Origin: Symsagittifera roscoffensis
Taxonomy: Eukaryota; Xenacoelomorpha; Acoela; Convolutidae
Direction: 5' to 3'
DNA: 64,000 bases
NCBI RefSeq assembly: GCF_963678635.1
Contig: NC_087064.1
Span: 49,771,346 to 49,835,345 of the forward strand
Under the pieces are notes generated by a model. The model was given only the letters and a program-made list of their open reading frames with translations, did no database searches and was not told the DNA's origin. Of this stretch, positions 11,183 to 21,672 are shown piece by piece; within the stretch, counting starts at the first letter, position 1, and each line of letters begins with the position of its first letter. Made by a program: the position numbers and the translations under genes.

Positions 11183-14100
11183 CTAAAATTTTCAATAAAT
11201 CATCAATTTTGATCTTTTTTGCTTCTAAATTTGTTTCTTTTTTTAAGGCATGCATTTATCGTAAATATAATTGCCGGATAGGAGATTTACCCGGGAACTT
11301 CGTATAGGTCGGATACTCGATAGAAAGATCGCTTCGAGTTTTCCCTCGAGAAGTCTCCAAACTCAATCGTGATCTCTGTCGCTAAAATGTAAGTCGAGTT
11401 TCCAAATACTGTGATATGCTTATTCCAAGAAACAGACAGAATATTTATTATTCAGGTGGCTGTTTTAAGCATTTTTATAATACATGTTAGCGGCGAATTA
11501 AATAAATCATACAAAACATGCAATAAATTGAACTGAGGCCAGCAAATTGGTCTTATCATAACAAGACTGTTCGTAACAGTGAAAAGCCCTGAATGCTCTG
11601 AGTGTCCTTTAAGGTCTATGAGCCGTACCACTCACGCTATGTCAAATAATAAATTGCATGTTTAGCGTCTAGTAACTTGTTAAAAAACCTAAATAGTTGC
11701 ATCATCTCAGTTGAGAATAATATCTGATTAATAGGGTTAATAGCACAAAATTATGAGTATATTGGATGTTGATTATTCAGAATTGACCAAGTTGAAATTT
11801 CAAAGACATCGTAACGAACCAAAAATGATAGCATATTTTTTTTGAGCTTTGTAGCTCACTTGCTTTCAAATTTTGTAAGAAACCGTTAGAAACACTAGTT
11901 AAAAATCGAAATTTGGATGAGATTCCCGATAGAATAGCTAGGCAAAAAGTCGAAATTTGGATGAGACAAAATTCTTCAGCTACAAATATTTCGTGAATTT
12001 CTTCGATAGCTAAAACAAAACAGGACTGCTTGGATCAGGGCGAAGCCCTGAATGTTTCGACTGCCTTTTAAGGTATATGGAGCTGTAATAACTTTAAAAT
12101 ATTAATTGAAATAAAATAAAACGAAAACTTTTTTTAATTTGAAATTTTTTATGAGAATCATCCCCCCACCCGCCATATAAAGTACAAAAGGATAGATTTC
12201 GTTCCTTGAAACAAACCAATGATGGCAAATAAGCTTCTTTCAACCAATTTGGAACGATTTCTCGCGTTAATAGCTCGAATTATATCGCGCGTTAATTGTC
12301 CCAAATTGGTCAAAAAGGCCAAAATGGCAACCTATAAACCCTCATAACTTTACGAAAAATGATCACAGGTGATATATCTTTTCAAATTTAAGCTCAGGAC
12401 AGCAATACCTTTTGTTTGAATGATATTTAAAAAATCCGTCAAAAGTGGCTAGTTAAAATGTCGAAAATTGTCTGAAGAACAAAAAAACGCACCCCGAGCA
12501 CAAATACTCCGTTACTTTCGTATCGAAAGTCGGAACAACAAGATATCCATTGTAACGTCTTTTACGCAAAGCAAAAAAAGTTTTGAGATTGTAAAGCACA
12601 AAACTACAGAGTATTATGTTTTGAGGAAATTAGATCACAAGCAAATTAGACGATCTGAGAAAAAACGGATTTTAGACGACAAATTGCTTGAAATATTAGT
12701 AAAAACTGTTTACATACCTAAATTAATTTTGTTTGAGTAACAAGTTGTGGTCCAAAAAATCAGGTTTTTAATGTTGCAGTTGTATAGTTTACACAATTCA
12801 AAGATGTCAATTACTTCATTACGAGGCCAAACTGTGCCATTTGTCCATTGTATGCGGAATACACAACAGGACAAAAATCAGATTTGTCGCGGAAACCGCA
12901 TCATTGTTACTTTTCTTTGATCTTCTTTGCTGTTATAGGTTCCACAAACAAACACTTAAAACACTGATCCGCTCAAAATTGTTCCAAAAATAAACAATTT
13001 GTGGAGTCCACAAAGAAACATTAAGACATGTGTACAATTAAATTGAGCTGTTGTTTAATCCGCAACTGAAAGCAGAAGCTGCAAACTGTATGTGGAATCC
13101 GCAAAAAGTAAGTGGAATCCGCATTTTGTTTGCGGATTCCGTTTACATATATGTATAAATGCAGTAGCGTTTAAAAATATGTCTTTTAATTACATGATTT
13201 GATTTCACTAAAATAGGAATTTAGTAGATCAGTGTTTGGCCTTAATGGAAACCCATTCACTGACCAGTATTTGGGATCGGTGAAGTCCCAAGTACTGAAC
13301 TAATTCGACGAGTTTCTAGGCGTTGGGTTTCCCATCATTATCCACCTAATGACTCCAAATAATGAATTCATTCCATATTTATTCCCTATTATTCCAGTTT
13401 TTGGGGTTCCATCAATCCCAAATGCTGACCAGTTTTCGTGATCAATGGATTCCCAAATAATTACCTAATTTGGCGATATGCTGGGTGTTGTGTTTCCATA
13501 CCTTCTCGACCCAATGACTACAATTATTGAGTTTTTTCGGCGTTATGCTTCCAAAATCAGTATTGGGGATTTACGCAATCCCAAGTCCTGGCCTAATTTG
13601 GCGATTTGCTCTCAACTCAATGAATCCGAATATTGGAATGATTCGTTGTTGTGTTTCCAAAATATTAAAAGATGTCATTCACCAATTTAGGTAACCAGTG
13701 TTTTATGAAAATTGGATTTCGCTGACATTCCTTGCTTTTAAATTTCACATTGTTAGAGATAAGAGTTCCAGCCCTAGCTTTTAATTGTTCATATGCAAGT
13801 TCAGTACTGAACAAAATTCGGTTTCCAGTTACAGTTTGCGGAATCCAATTACAGTTGCGGAATCCAAAACAACTAGCTATATTCGCTTGTTGCAGAATCC
13901 GCGACTCAACAAATGTGCCGACCAAATATTTACGTTACACCAATATGTACGCGGAGTTCACGGAAGTTTTTTGAGTGGAATCCACTACATTTTGGAACAT
14001 GTTTAAAGATTAATTTTTGGAGTCCAGAAACATACAGACACAAAATTGCGCGCCTATTCAGTGCACAGTTTGGTCTCGTTATGTTGTTTGATTTGATGTT

Positions 14101-17100
14101 CAACGTTTAACTTACAATAGAAATTTCCATAAGTTCATTGATCATATACTCTTTTTTTCGCTATGTAGCTTCCTTCAAAAGTTGTTGGCCCAGTTCTTAT
14201 CGTCTAAAATCAGAAAGAAACATCTTCTAAGTTCTGTTTTTTTTTCATTGTCGTCTAATTTGCTTGTTGTCTATTTTGTAGGCGTGATTTTGACTGCAAC
14301 GACAGCGTGATAATTGAGCTACATAGCATGCCTCAATTGAATTTGTAAAATTTTGGAGAGCAATTTTTTCATTGATTACGCGTAGCAGAACAATGTAAGC
14401 CGAGCAACAATTATCTCAAATTGGCCGAGGTTGCTTTTGTGAAACAACCTCAGTTTCGCAAAAACAAATAACAGTTGAAATGTCTATTTTCAGTTAGTAT
14501 GACAACTCTGCCAAAATGGCTTGTTAGACATCAAATATGACTGGAAAAAATATCCACACCGAGCAGTAAACTTGATTCATTTTTTGAAAGTCGAATCAAA
14601 ATGAGGCTACCATGAGCCCCTCTGTAACTTACACAGCGTGTTGAGAGGTAAGCGGAAGGCAGAACTGAAAGAAAAAACATATTTTTTTTCAGTTTGCTTG
14701 AAAAAAAAAATAAACTAGTTTTTGCCACTTACACCAGCAGCCTTGCTTAGTTTCTACTAAAACTCAAAACAATCAAATAAAGCAAAATTTTCTGGGACTG
14801 CTGATGACCCCAAGGACGTGGTTTGTAGTGGTTCGTAAAGCAGGTAGTCTTTCGATCCCTCTTTCAGACTATAAATTGTCGCATTGGATTTCCAATGAAC
14901 ACTCGTATTCCTTGAGCGATCGCATACCAAAGATAAGCTCCGCCTTTCGCTCAGGAACTAATAATGCTCTAGACGCGACAGCGGCAGATACCTCAGAGGT
15001 AAATGCGACAACTGAAGGTACCTCAAAGCTAGATGCGACAACTTAAGACATCTTAGAGTTAGATGGACATCGAATTACAGAAGGAGCAACTGTTGTGAAG
15101 GATCTCGAATGACATCTAGTCTCAAAATTAGATTTATATTTTTCTTACTCCACAGAAAAAAATATTCATACGATTCGGCTTTCTTAAGTTGGGTGGTTAG
15201 TTTATGAAAAAGATTCTTTAAAAAAGGCCTAAATGTGATTTATTTTTCTTCGATCATCCTCTTTCGATCCCACCTACAGGATAGTTGTAACCCAGCCGTC
15301 GAGTTTACCGGTGTGTTTGGAAAATAGGCTATGACTCCTGCCTCTTGACTGTTGCTTGTTAAAATCGGCCGGGACAAATTATTCTTGGTTCGCGCTAACT
15401 AACCCGAAAATCGTTACTACGTATGTTTTTGTTTGGAAAATTTTGGTCTTTTTTCATGTATTGATAGAATGATTCATTTGGTTCTTTGTATTTTTGTGGT
15501 TTGTTCTGGTTGTCTAGATGTTTTTGTCTTCATTCGGCAATACTGTGTCCGTATCTTCGGCAAAAAATACACCCTTTTTTGAAAGATGATTTACCTTTGA
15601 AATTTGGGTTTTTCTCATATATGTTTAAAATTTCAGTGATTTTTTCAGTTAGATCTACATCTGAATCTTGTATATTGTTTATATGTGTAGTATTTGTTTC
15701 GATTCTATTGACGTATTGTAGTTTAAGATTTTCTGTTTAATCGCGTTCGTTACTATGTATTTTTTTGTGAGGAAAATTTTGGTCTTTTTTCATGTATTGA
15801 TAGAATGATTCATTTGGTTCTTTGTATTTTTGTGGTTTGTTCTGGTTGTCTAGATGTTTTTGTCTTCATTCGGCAATACTGTGTCCGTATCTTCGGCAAA
15901 AAATACACCCTTTTTTGAAAGATGATTTACCTTTGAAATTTGGGTTTTTCTCATATATGTTTAAAATTTCAGTGATTTTTTCAGTTAGATCTACATCTGA
16001 ATCTTGTATATTGTTTATATGTGTAGTATTTGTTTCGATTCTATTGACGTATTGTAGTTTAAGATTTTCTGTTTAATCGCGTTCGTTACTATGTATTTTT
16101 TTGTGAGGAAAATTTTGGTCTTTTTTCATGTATTGATAGAAAGATTCATTTGGTTCTTTGTATTTTTGTGGTTTGTTCTGGTTGTCTAGATGTTTTTGTC
16201 TTCATTCGGCAATACTGTGTCCGTATCTTCGGCAAAAAATACACCCTTTTTTGAAAGATGGTTTACCTTTGAAATTTGGGTTTTTCTCATATATGTTTAA
16301 AATTTCAGTGATTTTTTCAGTTAGATCTACATCTGAATCTTGTATATTGTTTATATGTGTAGTATTTGTTTCGATTCTATTGACGTATTGTAGTTTAAGA
16401 TTTTCTGTTTAATCGCGTTCGTTACTATGTATATTTTTGTTTGGAAAATTTTGGTCTTTTTTCATGTATTGATAGAAAGATTCATTTGGTTCTTTGTATT
16501 TTTGTGGTTTGTTCTGGTTGTCTAGATGTTTTTGTCTTCATTCGGCAATACTGTGTCCGTATCTTCGGCAAAAAATACACCCTTTTTTGAAAGATGGTTT
16601 ACCTTTGAAATTCGGGTTTTTCTCATATATGTTTAAAATTTCAGTGATGTTTTCAGTTAGATCTACATCTGAATCTTGTATATTGTTTATATGTGTAGTA
16701 TTTGTTTCGATTCTATTGACGTATTGTAGTTTAAGATTTTCTGTTTCTTGGAGTTTCATTGTGATTTCTGCTTGTACTAGTTTATCAACTAGTTTTCTGA
16801 AATCTAAATCTAGTTCTCGAATTAGGCCGTCGGTAGTTTAAAGGTTCTGCGGTCTCTAGAAACGTTCTTTCGCCAAGTTTCCTGGCTGGCCGCATGTATA
16901 GCAATTGCCACCGGATACCTATTCCATAGCGTCTGACTAACTTAGTTACGATCGACACCACGCCATTCCCAGTCAAACCTGTCATTCGCTTAATTCACTT
17001 CTTCGCATATGTTTAATGACTACATCCCTCTCCCTGCCAACATTTCCAGGAGACAAGTTTGGTTGATTTTATCCAAATTTTCTCTCTGACTAGATACCTG

Positions 17101-20100
17101 GTAAGCGTCACAAAACAAACAACCTAAAAAATTATACCATCCTTATCAACTAATTCCTGACCTCCGTGAACTCGAGTCCTTGAGTTCAAATCAACCTTTG
17201 AACTGTTTTGATTTCTTTGCTTCAATACTTAACATTGTGAAAAATTGTGCTAAACACACACTTTTGCTTTTGGCCTAAGTTAACCGTATGCAACTCCCAT
17301 AGCAATACAGCCTACGTTCTGTTCTAATTTTGCTGAAACTGTATCGGTTTGATAAAAGATGGTCCCAATCTAGAGAGTCCTTCTTTTAGTACTAGCTTAA
17401 GACATCCAATTTTCCTTAAAGGCGCCTTTTTTAAGGTACAATGAAATTTTTTATCAGTTCTGTCTTCAATTGCCTTCTTTGTGTAACTTCCTGGTAAACA
17501 AAAACGTTGTTGGGCCATTTCTTATCGTCTAAATCGACAAGGAGTTATTGTCCAAAAACATGTTTTTTCACTGTCGTCTGTTTTGCTCATTATCTAAATT
17601 TCCAGGCCTCATTTTAACTACAACAGTCTAATAATTAAACTAAATAGCATGCCTCATTTTAATTTTTAACTTTTTCCTTGGCGGAGTGTTTCATTAAAAA
17701 CGTTATAGAACGATATAAACTAAGCAATTAATATATCAAACTGGCCTAGTTTGTTTTTGATAAACATCAATAATTTCGAATATTATTCAGATTGTATGAA
17801 ATATCTGACAAAATTGGCTAGTTAAACGCCAAAGAAAAATAACCACACCGAGAAAACAGAAAAGTGAGTAATTTAAGTATCACTGTAACTCACTAAAAAT
17901 GCTTGATATACCTAAAAAGTTTTATTAGAAATTGAATCCCTATTTACTGACAAGCAAGTTTTGTTCGGGACACCAAAAAAGCGAAAGAAGTGTATGGTAT
18001 GTTTTACAGGTTTCCGCAAAGCATATTGTCATTGATTTTCATCTTTTTTTTACTTCGACAACCCTTTATTAAACCTTACAAATTATTTACTCTAATTCAA
18101 AAAGAAATTTTGAAACGGTTCGGTTTTGTGCGGATTAAACCGTACGGTAAAAAAATGGAGCTTCCGGTTTTTACAAATTGAATAAAAACTCCGCGCAATA
18201 AAAAGCCGGAGTATGACACATGATGCTTTTTAGCCGCATTTTGTTTCAGATTTGAGCTACAAAGTGTCGGAGTGGAATATCAAGTTTAACACGAATGTAG
18301 GATTCAATGAATTCATCAGAAACAGTTTGCTCTTCCAGAATGAGAATTATTGAGCGAAACTGCGTGGCAAAAACACAAAAAAGGCAACAAAATTTAACTA
18401 CGGTAAGCGATCATGACAGGTCTTGCTAATGACAGACAAAGTTGAGTGGGCAGTTGAATAACAGATGAGTTTTCAGCTTTTGAATAGATTTTGAAGCAGT
18501 TAATGATAATTATTTTGTAATTTGATAATGTCTGTTGGTTTCGGGGAATATCCTTCTAGTCTATTTCGCTTTAATACGCCGCCGATTATATCCCCTTGGT
18601 AAGAAAACTGATGTGGCTTCCGAGGCTCGATACTACTCACAATCCCGAAAGGGTTAGTTTGATGGGAAATTACACTTAATTGTATTGTGTTGATTGCCCC
18701 TTTGGTAATGCTCTATCAACTGCATCCTTTTTTGATTCACGTAAGCTTCGTAATAAGTATTTTTCAAAACTAATTTTCTAAGTACAGAAAGCCTACAGAT
18801 TCACTAAGAATATAGTTAGTTAAATTACTTGAAAGAAAGGGTCCGCGAGCGTTTATAGCAATTTAATGTTTAATCGTTTCTTTTATTACTGCATAATAAA
18901 CTGCATTTTATTTCTACTCTAAATTGCTATCCTCTATAGCTTAACTATGAAACTCACTCGATTTATCTAACTAACTGAGAAATAACTTTTCACTCGCTTA
19001 AAGTCGTTCCTTTACTATAATTCGCTCAAATCGTTCCTTCGCACATGTTTTATGACTACATCCATCCCCCTGTCAACTCTTTGAAGGAATAAGTTCGTTT
19101 TTTAATCAATTTAATTTTGTCACGCTCATTAGTTAACCCATAACCGTCAAAATTCGTCCAAAGCAAACAAATTTCATACCATCTTTGTCAACTAGTTCCT
19201 TACCTTCTTGAACTCGAGCCCCTGAGTTCAATTCAACCTCCAAATCATGTTCGGTTTTCTTTGCTTCACTACCTAATTTTTTGACTGAACAATCTTAATC
19301 CACTATTAGCCTGATCATACTGTATGCAAGTGCCAAGGTAATAGATTCTACGTTCTGTTCTATTTTTGCAGAAAGTGTAATAGGATCACCGATCTTATTG
19401 TATCGGTTAAATAGTTGAGAGATTCGACCTAAAGAGTCCTTCTTTTGGTACTATTTTAAGGCTTGTAATTTTTGCTAAGCGACTCTAAATACTTTCTAAA
19501 AACGCTTTTGGTGCTAAGATGTGCCTAAAAACAAAGTTTTTTTGGCCTAATTTTTTCTTTAAAAAAATCTGTCTGTGATGCAAAGAAAAATTGGCCGAAA
19601 TGAGGCCTTTAAAATTTTAAATATCCAGCCCCCCCCCCCCCCCCCCCGAATCCTCCGTTTGAAGAACCTATGTTTGAAAATCAAATCGCTGCTTTGGTAG
19701 AGTTTTTTTTAAAGTCATTCGAAACTTAGTTTCAATCCACTCTATCTTCCGCAGAACACTGCAAAAACTATTTTGCTTATATTTTTTATCTTGTTAAATT
19801 TTTTAGGAGCAATCAGCATTTTTTGTGAAATTGGGGCACAACAGCGGTTCTCCGCGAAAGGCTGAGCAGGTCGGATATTGGTTATTTCCCTTGTGGATAA
19901 ATCGTGCTAACCTTACCTAGACAAAACTCAATGCACTTCGTTGAAGTTATAACCCAATTTCTGTCCAAAATAGCGCCACCGCAAAAGCCTCTAGGAGGTG
20001 GAAGTCTCAAACGCACGTAGAACAGTCTAGGTCGACTATTGATTCCGTTCACAATGTCTGACAAAAGTGACCCGGTAAAATTATGATGGCTGATTTGGTG

Positions 20101-20172
20101 AAGTCGATTGCGATTCGCATCTGTTATCGCACAACATATTAAAAAGAACAAGGTTGCTTGAATATTACTCAT
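10693..20172 (-). CDS. Gene A: secreted serine protease homologue (catalytically dead trypsin fold), three exons
   Basis: Exons: 20172-19917 (phase 1 end), 11381-11291, 11182-10693, with introns of about 8.5 kb and 108 bp. All junctions are GT-AG and phases match, giving 278 residues without interruption. I chose the ATG at 20172 because it is followed by a clear signal peptide (residues 1-19). The trypsin landmarks are in order. IVNG at 40-43 stands where IVGG is expected but is preceded by Asp, not Arg/Lys, so the zymogen cleavage site is lost. FCGG is at 63-66. TSTKC at 76-80 puts Lys79 at the His57 position. The PGYRPKND segment keeps Asp126 (Asp102). CTFDYGGPL puts Tyr221 at the Ser195 position. 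YGVAS at 239-243 and an amphipathic C-terminal helix end the fold. It should be secreted and non-proteolytic: a binding or cofactor role is inference. It is a paralogue of gene B. Confidence 0.8.
11291..11381 (-). CDS. Gene A exon 2 (91 bp)
   Basis: Acceptor TTACATTTTAG| and donor CCCGG|GTAAAT. It encodes the trypsin segment with GDFS and a terminal VPG. It has exactly the same length and phases as exon 2 of gene B (29154-29244), with similar residues (I.IEFGDFS against IVVEIGDFS). That pairing confirms the exon. Confidence 0.8.
11561..11650 (+). repeat. R1 fragment, copy 3 (5' end only)
   Basis: ACAAGACTGTTCGTAACAG followed by AAAGCCCTGAATG and the CCTTTAAGGT segment. The hairpin is damaged and the rest of the element is absent. 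It lies in intron 1 of gene A, about 180 bp upstream of exon 2. Confidence 0.55.
12019..12539 (+). repeat. R1 repeat, complete copy 4
   Basis: About 520 bp with both terminal hairpins (TCAGGGCGAAGCCCTGA at 12034-12050; ACTTTCG-TAT-CGAAAGT near 12513-12530). The internal blocks CGCCATATAAAGTACAAAAG and GCGCGTTAATTGTCCCAAAT are present. It is the best-preserved full-length copy in the window. Confidence 0.8.
13020..13145. repeat. Cluster of TGGAATCCGCA motifs, partly palindromic
   Basis: TGTGGAATCCGCA and GTGGAATCCGCATTTTG are followed by the inverse TTTGCGGATTCCGTTT, so two arms can pair. The same motif in the form TTGCGGAATCCA recurs at about 13838-13866. Confidence 0.5.
13220..13690. repeat. 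Degenerate tandem repeat, period about 150-200 bp
   Basis: Three diverged units share 'TTGGGnnTnnnnnAATCCCAA', 'CTAATTTGGCGAT', 'GGGTTTCC' and 'CCCAATGACT' landmarks in the same order. Unit starts are near 13265, 13400 and 13560. The open frame across part of it looks incidental. Confidence 0.5.
14165..14625 (+). repeat. R2 repeat, right half, copy 1
   Basis: Matches 17500-17870 in order: TTGTTGG.CCA.TTCTTATCGTCTAAA, GTCGTCT..TTGCT, the ATAGCATGCCTCA block, AAATTGGC, and the terminal CCACACCGAG. That last segment is also near the 3' end of R1, so R2 and R1 share a terminal module. Confidence 0.6.
14960..15075. repeat. 30-bp minisatellite, 3-4 degenerate copies
   Basis: Units of about 30 bp with the core TAGATGCGACAAC...GGTACCTCAnA start near 14966, 14998, 15028 and 15058. 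Read in one plus-strand frame they give a ten-residue LDATTEGTSK-like repeat. The frame has no other support. Confidence 0.45.
15411..16754 (-). repeat. Four-copy 336-bp tandem array of a gag nucleocapsid fragment
   Basis: Units 15411-15746, 15747-16082, 16083-16418 and 16419-16754 are near-identical. On the minus strand each encodes a segment ending in a zinc knuckle, CIFCRRYGHSIAE, with a TGA where the last Cys codon (TGT) should be. The source type is the gag region at about 44370-44690 of the LTR element, where the knuckle reads CIYCQKYGHSIAEC and is intact. The period is 112 codons, but each junction carries an in-frame TAA, so the array cannot be read through. It sits inside intron 1 of gene A, on the same strand. 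Confidence 0.85.
16755..16830 (-). pseudogene. Gag fragment flanking the array
   Basis: Minus-strand frame continuous with the first array unit. It includes FRKLVDKLVQAEITMK leading into QETENLKLQY. It carries about 14 codons absent from the copy at 44.65 kb, so the array came from a different element copy. Confidence 0.6.
16990..17870 (+). repeat. R2 repeat, most complete copy
   Basis: The left part (16990-17420) matches 19030-19470 (CTTCGCA.ATGTTTnATGACTACATCC, ACTCGAG.CC.TGAGTTCAA, CCTACGTTCTGTTCTA, GAGAGTCCTTCTTTT). The right part (17500-17870) matches 14165-14625. This defines an element of about 880 bp, of which the other two copies keep one half each. Confidence 0.65.
17871..19029. 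other. Intron 1 of gene A, no internal gene seen
   Basis: AT-rich, with short chance frames only. A local inverted pair, CTCCGCGCAATAAAAAGCCGGAG, occurs near 18188 (11-base arms are imperfect). Confidence 0.4.
19030..19480 (+). repeat. R2 repeat, left half, copy 3
   Basis: Aligned with 16990-17420 over its length. The right half is missing. Confidence 0.6.
19629..19647. repeat. Poly-C run of 19
   Basis: An uninterrupted C homopolymer in intron 1 of gene A, 270 bases downstream of exon 1. Its length may be unreliable because homopolymers are prone to sequencing error. Confidence 0.85.
19917..20172 (-). CDS. Gene A exon 1 (signal peptide, CGG, Lys-for-His)
   Basis: Runs from the ATG at 20172 to the donor CTAG|GTAAGG (GT at 19916-19915). 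It covers residues 1-85 and leaves one base. An upstream TTG codon in the same frame is not needed. Confidence 0.8.
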
Positions 20173-20306
20173 TTTCAGTAAAAACAATTTTAGGTCAAAT
20201 AATAATATTCAATATTTCAAATTAACTGTTTTGAACTACTACTCAAGGTTTCGCCACACAAGTTATTGTTGTTTTGATGGCTTTGACTTTCTCCGATCAC
20301 CGCAAT

Positions 20307-20314
20307 TATTTATA
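20307..20314 (-). promoter_or_regulatory. Candidate TATA box of gene A
   Basis: TATAAATA on the minus strand, about 135 bases upstream of the chosen ATG. The flanks contain two similar CAAGG.TTCG.CACA.AAG.TATTGTTG segments (about 20247 and 20331), which could be regulatory direct repeats or old insertions. AT-richness makes a chance match likely. Confidence 0.3.
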
Positions 20315-20388
20315 AATCATTACCAGAGTTTCAAGGCTTCGTCACATAAGCTATTGTTGGCTGAATTTGAAAACAGACATAATAAACA

Positions 20389-20595
20389 ACCTTGAAACCG
20401 AAAATTGAACAGAGAAAAATCAACAACATTTAAACCAAAGGAGAAAAGGAGCGATCATTTTGTAGTATTTATAACTGATGGCGGTCATGTGAGTTAAATG
20501 ACCGCAATCAGTGATATAAACTTGAATTATTTGCTCCTTTCTATTTCGGTTTAGCAGATGTTGATTTTTCTCTAATGATTTTTTGGTTTCAAGGT
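20389..20595. mobile_element. Fold-back (inverted-repeat) MITE upstream of gene A
   Basis: Both halves pair over nearly the full 207 bp. The ends are ACCTTGAAACC and GGTTTCAAGGT, the middle arms include AGAGAAAAATCAACA / TGTTGATTTTTCTCT, and the centre GCGGTCAT...ATGACCGC has a short loop. No target duplication is clear. It starts about 217 bases upstream of the gene A ATG. Confidence 0.75.
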
Positions 20596-21218
20596 AGCCA
20601 ATGATGTCTGTGGTCAAAGACGAAGTTCATGTATGAAATATATCATTAGAGGTCATAAATTTTATTATTTCAACAAAATCCTGGAACTTAGAGACTATAG
20701 AAATAATTTAAACTTCATAATAATTGATAAATTAACCAATATTCAAGTTGAAATTGATATAGCGGGTACAACTGCTTTTAAAACACTAATTAGGGTATCG
20801 AATCAATTTCCGTCAAAATACTTTTTAATCTAACCCACGATTGACAGAAAAATCAATACAAAAACTTTATTGCTAGTTTGTGGGGTTGATACTTATAACA
20901 TTTTACTGGATCGAAATCCCATTCTTAAAGCTAAATGAAACACGCATTTTTAGACACTCCGTTTTCTCGTACGAGGACGGTCCCTTTCAATTATTGCTTT
21001 TTTGAGAAAAACTTTTTTGAGAACCTTCAAATAGGGATTTTTTGATTTTAGCTTGCTTGATGAGCTCTGGGTAGTAAGAAAATGTTTGGATGAACTTAGC
21101 TGGTCGGCCTCCTGGTTAGACATATAGCCAATTTGCTTCAGAAATATCAAACTACCGAGCTGGTATACATTTATTTGAGAACTTTGGTTATAATCTTTTT
21201 GATACCTTATTGTTACAT

Positions 21219-21672
21219 GATAGCTCGCTATAAGGACAAAGCCCTGAATGTTACGAGTGCCTTTTATTGTTCATGAAATGATTTTTGAATTTGTATCCCC
21301 TCCCTCACACTCACACTTTTTTTAAATAAAAAAAGCATACATTTAGCTTCTCATTACGTGCTGTTAACAAGACCTAACAGCTTGTCTCGTCACAGGTTAG
21401 ACAGACTTTTGGGTCGGATTATTTAGTCGCAATCGCGTTAGAAGCAAAAACGTTTTGCGCGTTCATCACTCCAAATTGGCTAAATTCGGGCATTTTCAAA
21501 ACCAGGCGACAACACAGAAAAAGATCGCAGGTAATTTTTTTGATTCGAGCTTTGGGCATCAATTGCTTTCAGATTATATAAACTCCGTTAAAAGGAGCTT
21601 TTTAAAAAATCGTAACATTAATGAGAGCAAAAACCTCACCAGGCACAGGTTTGCCCCCGCTTTGAAGTTCCT
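21219..21672 (+). repeat. R1 repeat, diverged copy 5
   Basis: It keeps AGGACAAAGCCCTGAATG at the start, then the CCCTCAC block, GCGCGTTCATCACTCCAAATTGGC and a worn CACCAGGCACAGG near the end. Hairpins are decayed. Its right end abuts the LINE fragment. Confidence 0.55.

Noticed and set aside
15411-16754. CRISPR array
   Set aside because: The units are 336 bp, contiguous and without spacers, and the DNA is eukaryotic.
15486-16841. Four plus-strand 84-115-codon frames with identical sequence, looking like a repeated membrane protein gene
   Set aside because: They are the antisense of the gag zinc-knuckle array; the minus-strand reading explains the sequence.
16785-16985. 66-codon minus-strand frame beside the gag array
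   Set aside because: Wrong frame relative to the gag reading in its first part, and no family recognised in the rest; left unexplained.
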